Below are positions 36,770 to 47,807 of a DNA stretch of 63,601 nucleotides, in pieces. The translations under genes and the position numbers were made by a program. The stretch spans positions 1-63,601 of the forward strand of contig NZ_MUHH01000019.1 in the NCBI RefSeq assembly GCF_002217475.1. The letters are read 5' to 3'. This DNA comes from Flavobacterium tructae. Its GTDB lineage: Bacteria; Bacteroidota; Bacteroidia; Flavobacteriales; Flavobacteriaceae. Within the stretch, counting starts at the first letter, position 1, and the number at the start of each line of letters is the position of its first letter. Under the pieces are notes generated by a model. It made no database searches. It saw only the letters and a program-made list of their open reading frames with translations, and had not been told where the DNA came from.

Positions 36770-39700
36770 TGGAGAATACCAATACCACTTTAGACACCGT
36801 TTTAACTCTTACATCTGCAAAGTTCCTTAAACAAGAAAAATATTGGTCTGAAAGAATCGCTCAAATAGCAGAGAAAACGCACTTAGTATTTACTAATAAT
36901 ACCACAGTTTCTGATGATTTTGAGAAAGAGGAATACGTTTTCAGTATTGATGAGCAAATCAGTGAAAAGATTTTTTCCCTGGCGAAAGGAAATGATCTGT
37001 CTGTTTATGTCCTATTGGATGCTGTTCTGAAAATCATGCTTTATAACTATCTGGATCAGGATACAATCACTACAATTTCGTCAGTTTTAATAGAAAATGC
37101 CGATGAAGAAACACTCAATGATTCGGTTTATATATCCGGAGAAATTGATGCTTCAAATTCTTTTAAAGAGTTTGTAATGCAATTGAGTGAGACTGTTGAG
37201 CTGTCTTATGAGAATCAGGATTATCCCCGGAATGTTTTAGCCGAAAAAATCAGTGGTAACAGCAACGACCTGTCCAACGTGTGGCATGTATTTGAGCCAA
37301 TCCATGGTAGAGCTGAATCGACCGGCGATGATATCGTTTTTACATTTGAAAAAACAGGCAATGTGCTTGAGGGGAAAATAGAAGCCAACCCGGCTGCTGT
37401 ACCAGGCATCTATCTTAAGCAGATGGGGATTCATTTCCTGAATGTAGCGAGGTTGGTAATAAGCAACCCCGAAATTCTTATTCAGGATATTAGCCTATTT
37501 TCTGATAGTGAAATAAAATATTACGAAGACGGATTGAATCCACCTGTGAGTTTATCGGCCTTTTCGGCTGATACGATTCATGCTGTTTTTGAAAGTCAGG
37601 CGGATAGTAACCCCGATAATTTATTTTCAATCGATTCCCAAAGCCAGCTTACTTATAGACAGGTAAACGAAAGGAGCAATCGGTTGGCACATTATCTATT
37701 GGAAAAAAAGGACACTAAAAATGCTGTAATTGGAATCTATTTAGAAAGATCGAATGACCTTATCATCTCCATATTGGCCATACTAAAGGCAGGCGGTACA
37801 TTCTTCATGATAGATCCTACACTTCCTGCCGACAGGATTGAGGTGATGCTTGCAGAAGTAAAAGTTCCGATCATAATTTCAAAAGCTCCCTACAGTAATG
37901 CTGTAGCAGATGAAAGCAGAACAATAGTAGATCTGGATCATTTGTCCTTAGAGCATTATCCTGTTGGAAATATTAAAGCTACAGCGGGCCCAAAAGATCC
38001 GGCATATCTTATGTTCACTTCCGGTTCAACGGGTAGCCCGAAAGCAGTACTTATTTTGCATGAATCTTTCGTTGCCAGAATGAGCTGGTTAACAAAACAG
38101 TACAATTTCACAGATCGCGATGTGACCATTCAGAAAACACCTTTGTCTTTTGATCCTTCCATTTGTGAAATGTTTCGTGGTGTAGCTTCAGGAGCAAAAA
38201 TTTATTTTTTACCCAATGGTGAAGAGAAAAATCCAGAAGCTATTCTTGAGGCGGTAAGTACCTACAAAGTAACCACTATGGATTTTGTTCCATCCATGCT
38301 TTCTGTTTTTTTGGATTATATCAATACGTTTGAAAATCATATTGAAAAACTGGCCACTTTAAGATGGATATTTACGGGTGCTGAAGCTCTTTCGTCCAGA
38401 GTTGTCAATTCTTTTAACGATACTTTGTTTGCTACAAATGACACAAGATTAATAAATACCTGGGGCGCAACAGAAGTAACGGTTGATGTGACTTATTATG
38501 ATTGTTCTGCATTTCCGTCGGAGCTTAAAAAAGTTTCAGTAGGAAAACCAATTGAAAATGCCCGGCTATACTTACTCAATAAGCATAAAAAGTTTACACC
38601 AATGGGAATGATTGGTGAACTTTATGTAGCCGGTATTTATGTGTCAAATGGCTATTATAATGCTGAAGAACTGAATACGGAAAAGTTTGTTACTATTGAA
38701 AATTTTGGTACTACGCGATTTTACAAAACGGGTGATTTCGCAAGATGGCAACCGGATGGAAATTTAGATTTTATAGGAAGAAAAGACAATCAGTTAAAAG
38801 TTAGAGGTATACGAATAGAAAGTGCCGATATTGAGTACCAAATTCTAAAATTGAATGCCGTAAGTCAGGCTTTTGTAACGGTTATTCAGGATCCAAAAAC
38901 AGAAAATGATTATCTGGCTTGTTACATCGTTCCCAAAAACAATAGCGAACCCATTAAGGCCGTAACGATCAAAGAAGAACTGAAGACAAAACTGCCGGAG
39001 TATTACATGCCGGACTATTTTTTCTTTTTGGACAGCTTTCCTTTAACCGCAAATGAAAAAATCGATACCGCAAAACTTCCAAAGATCATCAATGCAAAAG
39101 ACAGTCTGACTTCGGAATATGAAGCTCCCGGTACTGACTTAGAACGAAGCATTACCTTGATTTGGCAGGAACTCCTCAATTTGGAAAAGGTTGGGGTTAA
39201 TGACTTGTTTTTTGACATTGGCGGACATTCTTTAAATGCGGTCTCGCTAATCTCGCTTTTGCATAAAAAATTGAGTATTAAAATTGAGATAAAAGATATT
39301 TTTAAATACTCTACCATCAGATCGCTTGCCTCGTTTGTTGAGGAGAATAAACTGGATTCGGCCTATTCTGAAATTCCAAAGATTTCGGAAAAAAAATATT
39401 ATAAAACAACCAGTTCTCAAAAGCGTCTTTGGTCTTTAAGTAAATTTGATGAGGCTTCTGTAGCCTACAATGTCCCGGTAGCCGCTGAACTTAAAGGGGA
39501 ACTAAATATTGATTACTTAAAAAAAGCTTGTGCCGCTTTAATCGAAAGGCATGAAATATTGAGAACAGCTTTCGTTCTTTTGGATGACGAAATCGTGCAG
39601 AACGTGTTGCCGTTCAATCCGGAATTTTCAGCGTTGGAATATCTGGATTACAGCAAAGCAAACAATGGTGAGCTAAAAATCAATAACTACATTGAGGATT

Positions 39701-42700
39701 TCATTCAGCATAAATTTGATTTAGAAAAGGGACCGCTGATACAGCTAAGTCTCTTGAAAAAAGCGGATGACGATTATTTATTGCTCATCTGCATGCACCA
39801 TATTATATCCGATTCGTGGTCTCTCAAAATAATAATGAAAGATATCTTATCGTATTATAATGCTTTTTCTGCCCAGATTCCGGTAGATCTTACTCCCCTG
39901 GAAATTCAGAACAAGGATTATGCAGAATGGGAGAATAGTAATATCGATTGGAAAGAAAGAGTATACTGGAGTCAGAAACTCGAGGGAGATCTTTTGAAGA
40001 TTGACCTGCCTTCGTTCAGCGAGCGTCCAAAAACACAGACTTATAATGGTACTTATGTGGTTTACACACTTCCGTCAAACAGTACAAAAAACCTGCAGAC
40101 ACTAGGTAAAGAGTACAATGCGACGCTTTTCATGACCGCAATGTCTGTTTTTAATTATATATTTTATAAGTATACAGGAAACACCGACATCGTACTGGGT
40201 ACTGTTATTGCCAACAGAGAAAAATTATCGTTACAAGATCAAATCGGATTCTATATTAACACCTTAGTCATAAGAACACAATTTGATCGGGATTGTAAAT
40301 TTTCGGACCTTATCAGTCTAACAAAAAATAATATAATTGAAGCCTTTGAACATAAAGATTATCCTTTTGATGAGCTGGTCAATGATATAAATATTAAGAG
40401 AGATTTAGGTCGTTCTCCGGTTTTTGATGTTTTGATCGAGACTCAAAATTATGCCAATACCATTTCTTCGGATGATAATCTGAGTGCAGAATCTGTCGAA
40501 GTGAATGTGATAAAAGCAGATAATAAAACAGCGATCTGTGATTTGAACATCATGCTGGTGGAACAAGCCAACGGAGAAATTATTTTCAATGCCAGATACA
40601 ATACGGACGTTTATGAGTCTGAGCATATCGAGCGTTTGTTCACGCATTTTAATTATTTGTTAGATCAGGTTGGAATTGATTCGGACAAAAAACTTAGCGA
40701 TTATGATTTGCTGATTGAAGAAGACAAAAAACGCATCAGCCAATTCAATAGCACCGATAAATTTGTTCCTCAAAAAACAATTCCGAACTATATAAAAGAG
40801 CATTCGCAAACCAACCCTGATTTATGTGCGATTTTGTACAATGGCGTGCAAACCAGCTATGGTGAACTTCATAAGGAAAGTAGTCAGATTGCAGATTTCC
40901 TGTCATTAAATACCGATAATAAACTTATAGGTGTTTTAATGAAACGCTCCCCTGAAATCGTAAAAACAATTACAGGAGTATGGAAAGCAGGTATGACCTA
41001 TCTGCCTTTTGATCCAACGTATCCTTACCAGCGTATCAAAAAGTTAATCAACGACGCCGGTTTGGAGATGCTTGTGATCGATACAAACTTTGTAAAAGAA
41101 GCAATGTTATTGCAGTGGGATTGTCCGGGGCTTAAAAGTATCTTTTGTGTCAACAGTGAAAATATCTTTCTGGAAACCGAATCAAAAAATGCTTCTATGA
41201 ACAGAGATCTTTGGGAGTATGTAGCCGAACGTTCCACCGATGATATTACGGCTGGTGGCTGGCTCAATAGTTATACCGGTAAACCTTTCAGCCGGGAAGA
41301 AATGAACGAGTATCGTGAAAATGCCCGATTCAAGATAAGCCAGGAAATAAATACAAATTCTAAAGTACTGGAAATAGGCTGTAGTTCAGGAATTACCATG
41401 TTTGCCATTGCTCCTTTGGTTAAGGAATATCACGGAGTAGATTTATCGGCAAACGTTTTAAAAAACAACGAAGCAACGATTAAGGAATTAGAGCTTGATA
41501 ATATTCATCAACACAATCTTTTTGCCCATGAAATTGACCAAATTCAGACGGGTGATTTTGATCTGATTGTTATCAATAGTGTTATACAGAATTTTCATGG
41601 CTATAACTATCTCCTGGATGTATTGGAAAAATGTTTTGCCTTATTGGGCAACCATGGGAAAATTTTCATTGGAGATATCATGGACAACGATAAGAAAGAA
41701 AGTCTGATAACTTCCCTGCAAGATTATAAAGAGGCCAATAGCAATGAAAGAGTTAAACTGGAATGGGACGAAGAATTTTTTGTGGAAAGATATTTCTTCG
41801 ATGATTTAAAGTTTAAATATGATTTTATCAGCGAGGTATTGCATACCGATAAAATTGGAAGCATTGAAAATGAATTGTATTCTTTTCGCTATGATACCCT
41901 AATTTCTTTAGATAAATCTCAAACTAACAAAGCCGAAGGTGTACAAAAAAGGTATCAGTACGACAAGCGTTCCCTAAAAAAAGAGAACGATACCTATTCT
42001 GATTGGTCCAATTTAGACGAGGCCGCCTATATCATTTACACTTCCGGTTCAACAGGTGAACCCAAAGGTGCAATTTTACATCATTTGGGGATGATGAACC
42101 ATATCTATGCCAAAATTGACGACCTCGAAATAACGGCTGATAGTGTAGTGGCGCAAAATGCTTCACAAGGATTTGATATTTCAATATGGCAGTTTTTTGC
42201 TGCTCTGGTTCAGAGAGGGTCAATTGTCATTTATGATGATGATACGATAACGAATCCCGAAAACCTGTTGTATCATTTAACTTCAGATCAGGTAAGCATA
42301 CTTGAAGTGGTGCCTTCCTACCTGTCGCTGTTATACAATTCGGCAGAAAACAATGGTTTTAAGGAACTGGAGCATTTAAAATATCTGTTAGTTACAGGGG
42401 AGACGGTACATCATGCCCTGATCAGCAAATGGTTTGATGCCTTTCCGAATATCCCGATTGTGAATGCGTACGGCCCAACAGAAACCTCTGATGATATTAC
42501 ACATTATATCATGAAAGAGTGTCCTCAGGGGCCAAACATATTGATTGGAAAAACTTTACAGAATTTCAGAATCTACATCATCGACGATTCGTTTCAACAG
42601 GTTCCGATAGGAGTAAGGGGAGAAATTGTAGTTTCAGGTATAGGAGTCGGATATGGGTATCTGAACAATCCTCAAAAAACGAGTGAGGTATTTTTGGAAG

Positions 42701-45700
42701 ATCCTTTTCAGTCTTCAAAAGTTCCGATGTACAGAACAGGAGATATCGGAAGATATAGACCGGATGGGAATATTGAATTTTTCGGCAGAAGAGATTTTCA
42801 GGTCAAAATCAATGGCAGGAGAATCGAATTGGGTGAGATAGAGAACAAAATACTACAGATTGCTGAGGTCAAAGAAGCGGTAGTCATTTTGAATAAAAAC
42901 AATGACCAAAACTATCTTGTAGCCTTTGTAATCATAAACAATGCTGTAACAAATGAAGATATAGAGGTAGAAACTGAAAAAATCAGGAGACGCCTTGCAC
43001 AAAGCGTGCCGGAGTATATGGTTCCTTCAAAGCTGTTTATTGTGCAGAGTTTTCCGGTGACTTCTAACGGGAAAATTGATCGCAACCAGCTTTTAGCAAA
43101 GAGCGATTCCAAAAGTAATTCTGAAAAAGCAATAGTCCTTCCTTCAAACACCTATGAAGAAAAGATTCTTGAATTTTGGATGGATACATTGGGAAGAGAT
43201 AGCTTAGGAATCAATGATAATTTCTTTGAGAATGGCGGACATTCTATTTCCGCTATACAGATCATTACAAAAGTCAAGAAAGAATTTCAGGTTGATATCC
43301 CGTTAAAGGATCTTTTTGAATATCCAATTCTCGAAGATTTTGCAAAAAGGATTGACTTTCATAAAAAAGAAAGGCTAAATCTGGTATTGCCAAATCCAGC
43401 GAAAAAAAGCAGAAAGAGCAGGTATAAAATATCACCTGTTCAGTTTGCCGAATGGTACCTGCAAAAATTTAATCCGAACAGTACGTTTTATAACATCGGA
43501 TTTATACTTGAATTCAATGGTGATCTGAATATTGATGCATTGTACCAAACAATAGTACATCTGTATGACAGGCATGATATTTTCAGAATAGCATTAGTTG
43601 AAGACGATGGCAGGCCTTATCAGCTTCTCAGGGAACATACGGAACTTAATTTTGCTGACTTTCTGATCGATATCAGACAAGAGTCAGAGCAGGAAAGTAA
43701 GGTGCAGGAAATCATAAAAAAATACAGCAACACTGTTTTTGATTTATCTAAACCACCAATATGTACGGTTAAATTGATCAGACTGGCAGATGAAAAATAC
43801 ATTTTTACATTAGAGACGCACCATATTGTCTGGGATCAGATATCAACTTTTATTTTCCATAAGGAACTGACTCAGGGCTATAACAATTTAATTGCCACAG
43901 GTGATTTTGGTCTTCCGGAATTAAAGGTAAACTATGTCGATTACACCGAATGGATTAACGCTTTGATCGATTCGGGACAATTAGAGTCTCAAAGGCAATA
44001 CTGGTTGGAAAAATACAAAACAATACCGGAACCACTCGAACTGCCTACAGATTTTCCGAGGCCACTGGTGCATTCCTTTAATGGAGACTTTATTTTCAAA
44101 TCGGTTGATTTAGATTTCAAACAGGAAATAACCGATTTCTGTAATCAAAATGGGGTCACCTATCAAATCTTTTTAATTTCGGTATTAAACTTATTATTAT
44201 ACAGATTAACCAACCAGGATGATTTTGTGGTAGGAACTCCTATATGGAACAGAGATAAGGAAAATCTGGAAGATATTATCGGTCTATTTGCATCGGGAAT
44301 ACCGATACGCTGTACGGTAGAGGAAAACTGGTCTTTCAGAAAATTAATGGAGCATTCAAAGAAAAGTTCGCTAGATGCTTACGAGAACCATTTGTATCCT
44401 TTCAACAAGATTATCGAAGAATTAAATCCGACTACAGATTTTTCACGACAAAAAGTAATGTCCGTATTTTTTGGCGTGCAAAATGATGACACCGAATTGA
44501 CCGAAAGAAACTTTGATGGCATCACCATCAATGACATCACTGGTCAGTATGATTTGAAAATAAACCATACCTCTGTTTTTGATTTCACGCTTCAGATTGA
44601 TCACTCACAGCATTATATGTGGTATTCATTGCGATACAATACAGATTTGTTTAAAGCATCAACAGCGCAAAATTTCCTTTCGCGATACGAGCAGTTGATC
44701 CGTCAGTGTATAGCAGATCCTGAGCAGAATATTGGAGATTATGACATATTGCTGAACGAAGAGAAAACGATCATTAGCGATTTTACCGAGAATACAGATG
44801 TTTTCACTATTGAAAATTACGGTATTCATAACCTGATTGAAGAAACGGCGGTAAAATATCCTGAGAATGTTGCAGTAGTCGACAACGAACAACAGCTTAC
44901 TTATGCCCAAATCAATGCTTTTGCCAATAAAATTTCTCATTATCTGATCGAAAAAGGCATTAGGAAAAAAGACAGGGTTGGAGTGCTGATGCAGCGATCG
45001 ACAGAGTTTATAGCCACAGTATTAGGAATACTTAAAGCAGGTGCAATTTATGTGCCGCTGGGTAAAGACTACCCTGTACAGCGTATCGAAGAAATTATCA
45101 ATCAGGCAGAAATTGAAGCAATAGTTACCACTACAGAATGTTTGTCTCAGGCATTTATGGAAGCCTCTTTTTCGAAATTGTTCATCGACCTGAACACCAC
45201 AGATCTTTCCGGGTTTTCTGATTCTGCTCCAAATGTACAGGTAGAAAACCAGGACCTGGCTTATACTATATTTACTTCAGGATCAACAGGAAAACCGAAG
45301 GGTATTAATATCAAACATGTAGGGATAATCAATATTATAAAATCTACTACAGAGGCTTTTAATTTCGATGAAAACGAAGCTGTTTTATTTCACACACCGG
45401 TAGTCTTCGATGCGTCGATTATGGACTTTTTATGGCCATTAGCCACAGGCGCAAAAATAGTCGTGATGAAAGATGATGATGAAAAAAGCATAAAAGCCTA
45501 TGAAAGCTATATCGAGAAGCATAAGATTACGCATGTGCAGTCGGTACCTTTGTTATTAGAATCTATTGTTGATGGTCTTGAAAGAAACGAAATTTCAAAT
45601 CTTCAAAGTCTAAAAAGAATAGCGGTAGGGGGTGCTTTATTGCAGACCTCATTAAGAAACCGATTTTTTAATGTGCTGGAGTGTAAATTGTATAACTGCT

Positions 45701-47793
45701 ATGGACCAACTGAAACCACTGTAGATTCTACCCGATTTGACTGTTCTGAAAGCACTATTGGTACAGATCAGTTTGTTCCTGTAGGCAAGCCGGTAGCCAA
45801 TACCAAAATTTATGTTTTGGATAAGAAGATGAAAATTTGTCCGCTTGGTGTTCCAGGGGAATTGTATATATCATCAATAGGTGCAGCTGCCGATTACCTG
45901 AACAATCCCGAACAAACCAAAAATGCTTTTGTTGATAATCCCTTTCAGGATGGATTTAGCACAAGGCTTTACAAAACAGGTGATAAGGGTATTTATGACG
46001 AAGCCGGTAATTTAATTGTATACGGACGACTCGACAATCAGGTAAAATTGAATGGCAACAGGATTGAGATTGATGAAATAGAATCGGTTCTTTTAAATCA
46101 TAATGCTATTTTTAATGTTGCCGTACTTGTAAACAAACAAGCAGCTTACGAACAATTAATTGCTTTTATTGAACCCGAAAAAGGAATCAACAGTTTTGTA
46201 GCTAAGGATGGCAGAGTGTACACATGGATTACCCTCCATCAAAATGAAATGATTAGGGAAGACTTCCAGGGCCTTTCCAAAACAGTACCTTTTGAACCAT
46301 TATTTTTAGAATCTTTTAAAGATTTTGATCAGATACTTTACGATTATCCCGATCTACAAATAAGAATTAATGACGAAAGCGGTAAAACAATTTGTTATGT
46401 AACAGCTGTTCCTGTTTTTCTGTCAGACACGACTGCTGTTTCTGATGATAGTAGCATTTTACTGCGTAGGGTAGAGGAAACACAATACAACGCCATAGCC
46501 ATTCTGAATATTTCGACTCATTCGGCATTCAACACACTGGAAGAGGATGAGATTTTAAAGTGTTATGCAGAGGTATGCCGTCATTTTGGATATTCTAATC
46601 TGATCAGCCTCAAAGCTTCTACTGAAAAAGAAGGTACTTTTTTACAAACGGATTATTCCTATTTGCTGAACGAACAATCGGCCAGTAATTATTTGAATGA
46701 TAATGCAATCAGAATGCATTTGTCTGTGTATTTGCCACAATACATGATTCCGCGAAAAATTATTGTTTTAGATAAAATACCACTGAATGATAATGGAAAA
46801 GTGGACAAGAATAAATTAAACAAACTGAAGCTCAATAGCGATTTCCTGTCGCCCGAAACCAAATTAACGGCCACAGAGCAAATCATAAAAGGCTTCTTTA
46901 CAGAAATTTTAGAAAAAGAAATCCAAATTCATTCCAGTTTTTTTGAATATGGAGGACATTCTATAAACATGATTCAACTGATTTCCAAAATCGAAAAAGA
47001 GTTCGGTATAAAATTCCCGATAGTAGAAGTATTCAATCGCCAATCTATTTACAGCATAGCGGCCTATGTAGACAAAAATGCAAAGAATAAAGAAGCTGGG
47101 ATCTATTTGCACAAACTCAGCAGTGGAAAAACAAAGAATATGGTATGCATACCCTCTATTAGTACCACCGCAGTAGATTTCTTAGAGTTGTCAAAACACC
47201 TTGATCATTACAACGTTTATGCGCTTGATTTTTCTTTTTTAGATTCCTATAAAGAAATGCATAACAGTTTAAATGATATCGTAGACAGCGCTATAGCAAT
47301 GATAATGAACAGCGGAATTGAAGGCGAACTTGACTTGCTGGGTTATTCAGCCGGAGGCTTATTTGCTTATGAACTGCTAAAAAAACTGGAAGATTATAAA
47401 GTGGTCAATAAGTTTATCGTATTGGATATTGTGCCACCGCCTCAGACCGTCAAAATAAACAAAAAAGCAACTGCTTATGAAGACGCTGACGTTGACGCAT
47501 ACTTAGAATTAGATCAGCTGAATAAATTTACTCCCGATGAAAGGAAAGTAATTGTAGACCGAATATGGAAATATGCTGAAATCACTTCGTTCATATCAGG
47601 AAACAAAATGATCAATATTCCGACCTATGTTTTTCTGAGTGAAAATTCCAGCATCGACAAACACAACGTTTGGCAAGCCTTAATTAAAAGTAAAATCAAT
47701 CTGATCAGGCTTGAAGGGGGGCATTATGAAATACTCCAAAAAGAAAAAATACAAAAAAACACCCAAATTATAACAAATCAAATAGAGAAATAA
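36769..47793 (+). CDS. NRPS2: terminal three-module synthetase with two interrupted A domains and thioesterase
   Basis: The 3674-residue protein reads: half condensation domain (1-245, no HHxxxDG), A1 (a3 motif at 412), T1 (Ser821), C (HHIISDS at 1010), A2 interrupted by a methyltransferase at about 1440-1740 between motifs a2 and a3 (SAM motif EIGCSSG at 1535; a3 at 1753), T2 (Ser2159), C (HHIVWDQ at 2351), A3 (a3 at 2831) with an unrecognised insertion at about 3142-3305 before the YMIP segment, T3 (Ser3398) and thioesterase (GYSAGG, Ser3527; EGGHYEIL). Codes read by eye: A1 DPCDFGTVD (D278 and D331, basic side chain likely), A2 DIWELTADD (three acids, cationic substrate likely), A3 DAMQAGCVD (unclear). 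The chain should be released here. Confidence 0.93.
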   Translation: MENTNTTLDTVLTLTSAKFLKQEKYWSERIAQIAEKTHLVFTNNTTVSDDFEKEEYVFSIDEQISEKIFSLAKGNDLSVYVLLDAVLKIMLYNYLDQDTITTISSVLIENADEETLNDSVYISGEIDASNSFKEFVMQLSETVELSYENQDYPRNVLAEKISGNSNDLSNVWHVFEPIHGRAESTGDDIVFTFEKTGNVLEGKIEANPAAVPGIYLKQMGIHFLNVARLVISNPEILIQDISLFSDSEIKYYEDGLNPPVSLSAFSADTIHAVFESQADSNPDNLFSIDSQSQLTYRQVNERSNRLAHYLLEKKDTKNAVIGIYLERSNDLIISILAILKAGGTFFMIDPTLPADRIEVMLAEVKVPIIISKAPYSNAVADESRTIVDLDHLSLEHYPVGNIKATAGPKDPAYLMFTSGSTGSPKAVLILHESFVARMSWLTKQYNFTDRDVTIQKTPLSFDPSICEMFRGVASGAKIYFLPNGEEKNPEAILEAVSTYKVTTMDFVPSMLSVFLDYINTFENHIEKLATLRWIFTGAEALSSRVVNSFNDTLFATNDTRLINTWGATEVTVDVTYYDCSAFPSELKKVSVGKPIENARLYLLNKHKKFTPMGMIGELYVAGIYVSNGYYNAEELNTEKFVTIENFGTTRFYKTGDFARWQPDGNLDFIGRKDNQLKVRGIRIESADIEYQILKLNAVSQAFVTVIQDPKTENDYLACYIVPKNNSEPIKAVTIKEELKTKLPEYYMPDYFFFLDSFPLTANEKIDTAKLPKIINAKDSLTSEYEAPGTDLERSITLIWQELLNLEKVGVNDLFFDIGGHSLNAVSLISLLHKKLSIKIEIKDIFKYSTIRSLASFVEENKLDSAYSEIPKISEKKYYKTTSSQKRLWSLSKFDEASVAYNVPVAAELKGELNIDYLKKACAALIERHEILRTAFVLLDDEIVQNVLPFNPEFSALEYLDYSKANNGELKINNYIEDFIQHKFDLEKGPLIQLSLLKKADDDYLLLICMHHIISDSWSLKIIMKDILSYYNAFSAQIPVDLTPLEIQNKDYAEWENSNIDWKERVYWSQKLEGDLLKIDLPSFSERPKTQTYNGTYVVYTLPSNSTKNLQTLGKEYNATLFMTAMSVFNYIFYKYTGNTDIVLGTVIANREKLSLQDQIGFYINTLVIRTQFDRDCKFSDLISLTKNNIIEAFEHKDYPFDELVNDINIKRDLGRSPVFDVLIETQNYANTISSDDNLSAESVEVNVIKADNKTAICDLNIMLVEQANGEIIFNARYNTDVYESEHIERLFTHFNYLLDQVGIDSDKKLSDYDLLIEEDKKRISQFNSTDKFVPQKTIPNYIKEHSQTNPDLCAILYNGVQTSYGELHKESSQIADFLSLNTDNKLIGVLMKRSPEIVKTITGVWKAGMTYLPFDPTYPYQRIKKLINDAGLEMLVIDTNFVKEAMLLQWDCPGLKSIFCVNSENIFLETESKNASMNRDLWEYVAERSTDDITAGGWLNSYTGKPFSREEMNEYRENARFKISQEINTNSKVLEIGCSSGITMFAIAPLVKEYHGVDLSANVLKNNEATIKELELDNIHQHNLFAHEIDQIQTGDFDLIVINSVIQNFHGYNYLLDVLEKCFALLGNHGKIFIGDIMDNDKKESLITSLQDYKEANSNERVKLEWDEEFFVERYFFDDLKFKYDFISEVLHTDKIGSIENELYSFRYDTLISLDKSQTNKAEGVQKRYQYDKRSLKKENDTYSDWSNLDEAAYIIYTSGSTGEPKGAILHHLGMMNHIYAKIDDLEITADSVVAQNASQGFDISIWQFFAALVQRGSIVIYDDDTITNPENLLYHLTSDQVSILEVVPSYLSLLYNSAENNGFKELEHLKYLLVTGETVHHALISKWFDAFPNIPIVNAYGPTETSDDITHYIMKECPQGPNILIGKTLQNFRIYIIDDSFQQVPIGVRGEIVVSGIGVGYGYLNNPQKTSEVFLEDPFQSSKVPMYRTGDIGRYRPDGNIEFFGRRDFQVKINGRRIELGEIENKILQIAEVKEAVVILNKNNDQNYLVAFVIINNAVTNEDIEVETEKIRRRLAQSVPEYMVPSKLFIVQSFPVTSNGKIDRNQLLAKSDSKSNSEKAIVLPSNTYEEKILEFWMDTLGRDSLGINDNFFENGGHSISAIQIITKVKKEFQVDIPLKDLFEYPILEDFAKRIDFHKKERLNLVLPNPAKKSRKSRYKISPVQFAEWYLQKFNPNSTFYNIGFILEFNGDLNIDALYQTIVHLYDRHDIFRIALVEDDGRPYQLLREHTELNFADFLIDIRQESEQESKVQEIIKKYSNTVFDLSKPPICTVKLIRLADEKYIFTLETHHIVWDQISTFIFHKELTQGYNNLIATGDFGLPELKVNYVDYTEWINALIDSGQLESQRQYWLEKYKTIPEPLELPTDFPRPLVHSFNGDFIFKSVDLDFKQEITDFCNQNGVTYQIFLISVLNLLLYRLTNQDDFVVGTPIWNRDKENLEDIIGLFASGIPIRCTVEENWSFRKLMEHSKKSSLDAYENHLYPFNKIIEELNPTTDFSRQKVMSVFFGVQNDDTELTERNFDGITINDITGQYDLKINHTSVFDFTLQIDHSQHYMWYSLRYNTDLFKASTAQNFLSRYEQLIRQCIADPEQNIGDYDILLNEEKTIISDFTENTDVFTIENYGIHNLIEETAVKYPENVAVVDNEQQLTYAQINAFANKISHYLIEKGIRKKDRVGVLMQRSTEFIATVLGILKAGAIYVPLGKDYPVQRIEEIINQAEIEAIVTTTECLSQAFMEASFSKLFIDLNTTDLSGFSDSAPNVQVENQDLAYTIFTSGSTGKPKGINIKHVGIINIIKSTTEAFNFDENEAVLFHTPVVFDASIMDFLWPLATGAKIVVMKDDDEKSIKAYESYIEKHKITHVQSVPLLLESIVDGLERNEISNLQSLKRIAVGGALLQTSLRNRFFNVLECKLYNCYGPTETTVDSTRFDCSESTIGTDQFVPVGKPVANTKIYVLDKKMKICPLGVPGELYISSIGAAADYLNNPEQTKNAFVDNPFQDGFSTRLYKTGDKGIYDEAGNLIVYGRLDNQVKLNGNRIEIDEIESVLLNHNAIFNVAVLVNKQAAYEQLIAFIEPEKGINSFVAKDGRVYTWITLHQNEMIREDFQGLSKTVPFEPLFLESFKDFDQILYDYPDLQIRINDESGKTICYVTAVPVFLSDTTAVSDDSSILLRRVEETQYNAIAILNISTHSAFNTLEEDEILKCYAEVCRHFGYSNLISLKASTEKEGTFLQTDYSYLLNEQSASNYLNDNAIRMHLSVYLPQYMIPRKIIVLDKIPLNDNGKVDKNKLNKLKLNSDFLSPETKLTATEQIIKGFFTEILEKEIQIHSSFFEYGGHSINMIQLISKIEKEFGIKFPIVEVFNRQSIYSIAAYVDKNAKNKEAGIYLHKLSSGKTKNMVCIPSISTTAVDFLELSKHLDHYNVYALDFSFLDSYKEMHNSLNDIVDSAIAMIMNSGIEGELDLLGYSAGGLFAYELLKKLEDYKVVNKFIVLDIVPPPQTVKINKKATAYEDADVDAYLELDQLNKFTPDERKVIVDRIWKYAEITSFISGNKMINIPTYVFLSENSSIDKHNVWQALIKSKINLIRLEGGHYEILQKEKIQKNTQIITNQIEK

Positions 47794-47807
47794 AAAGATA
47801 CAAAATT

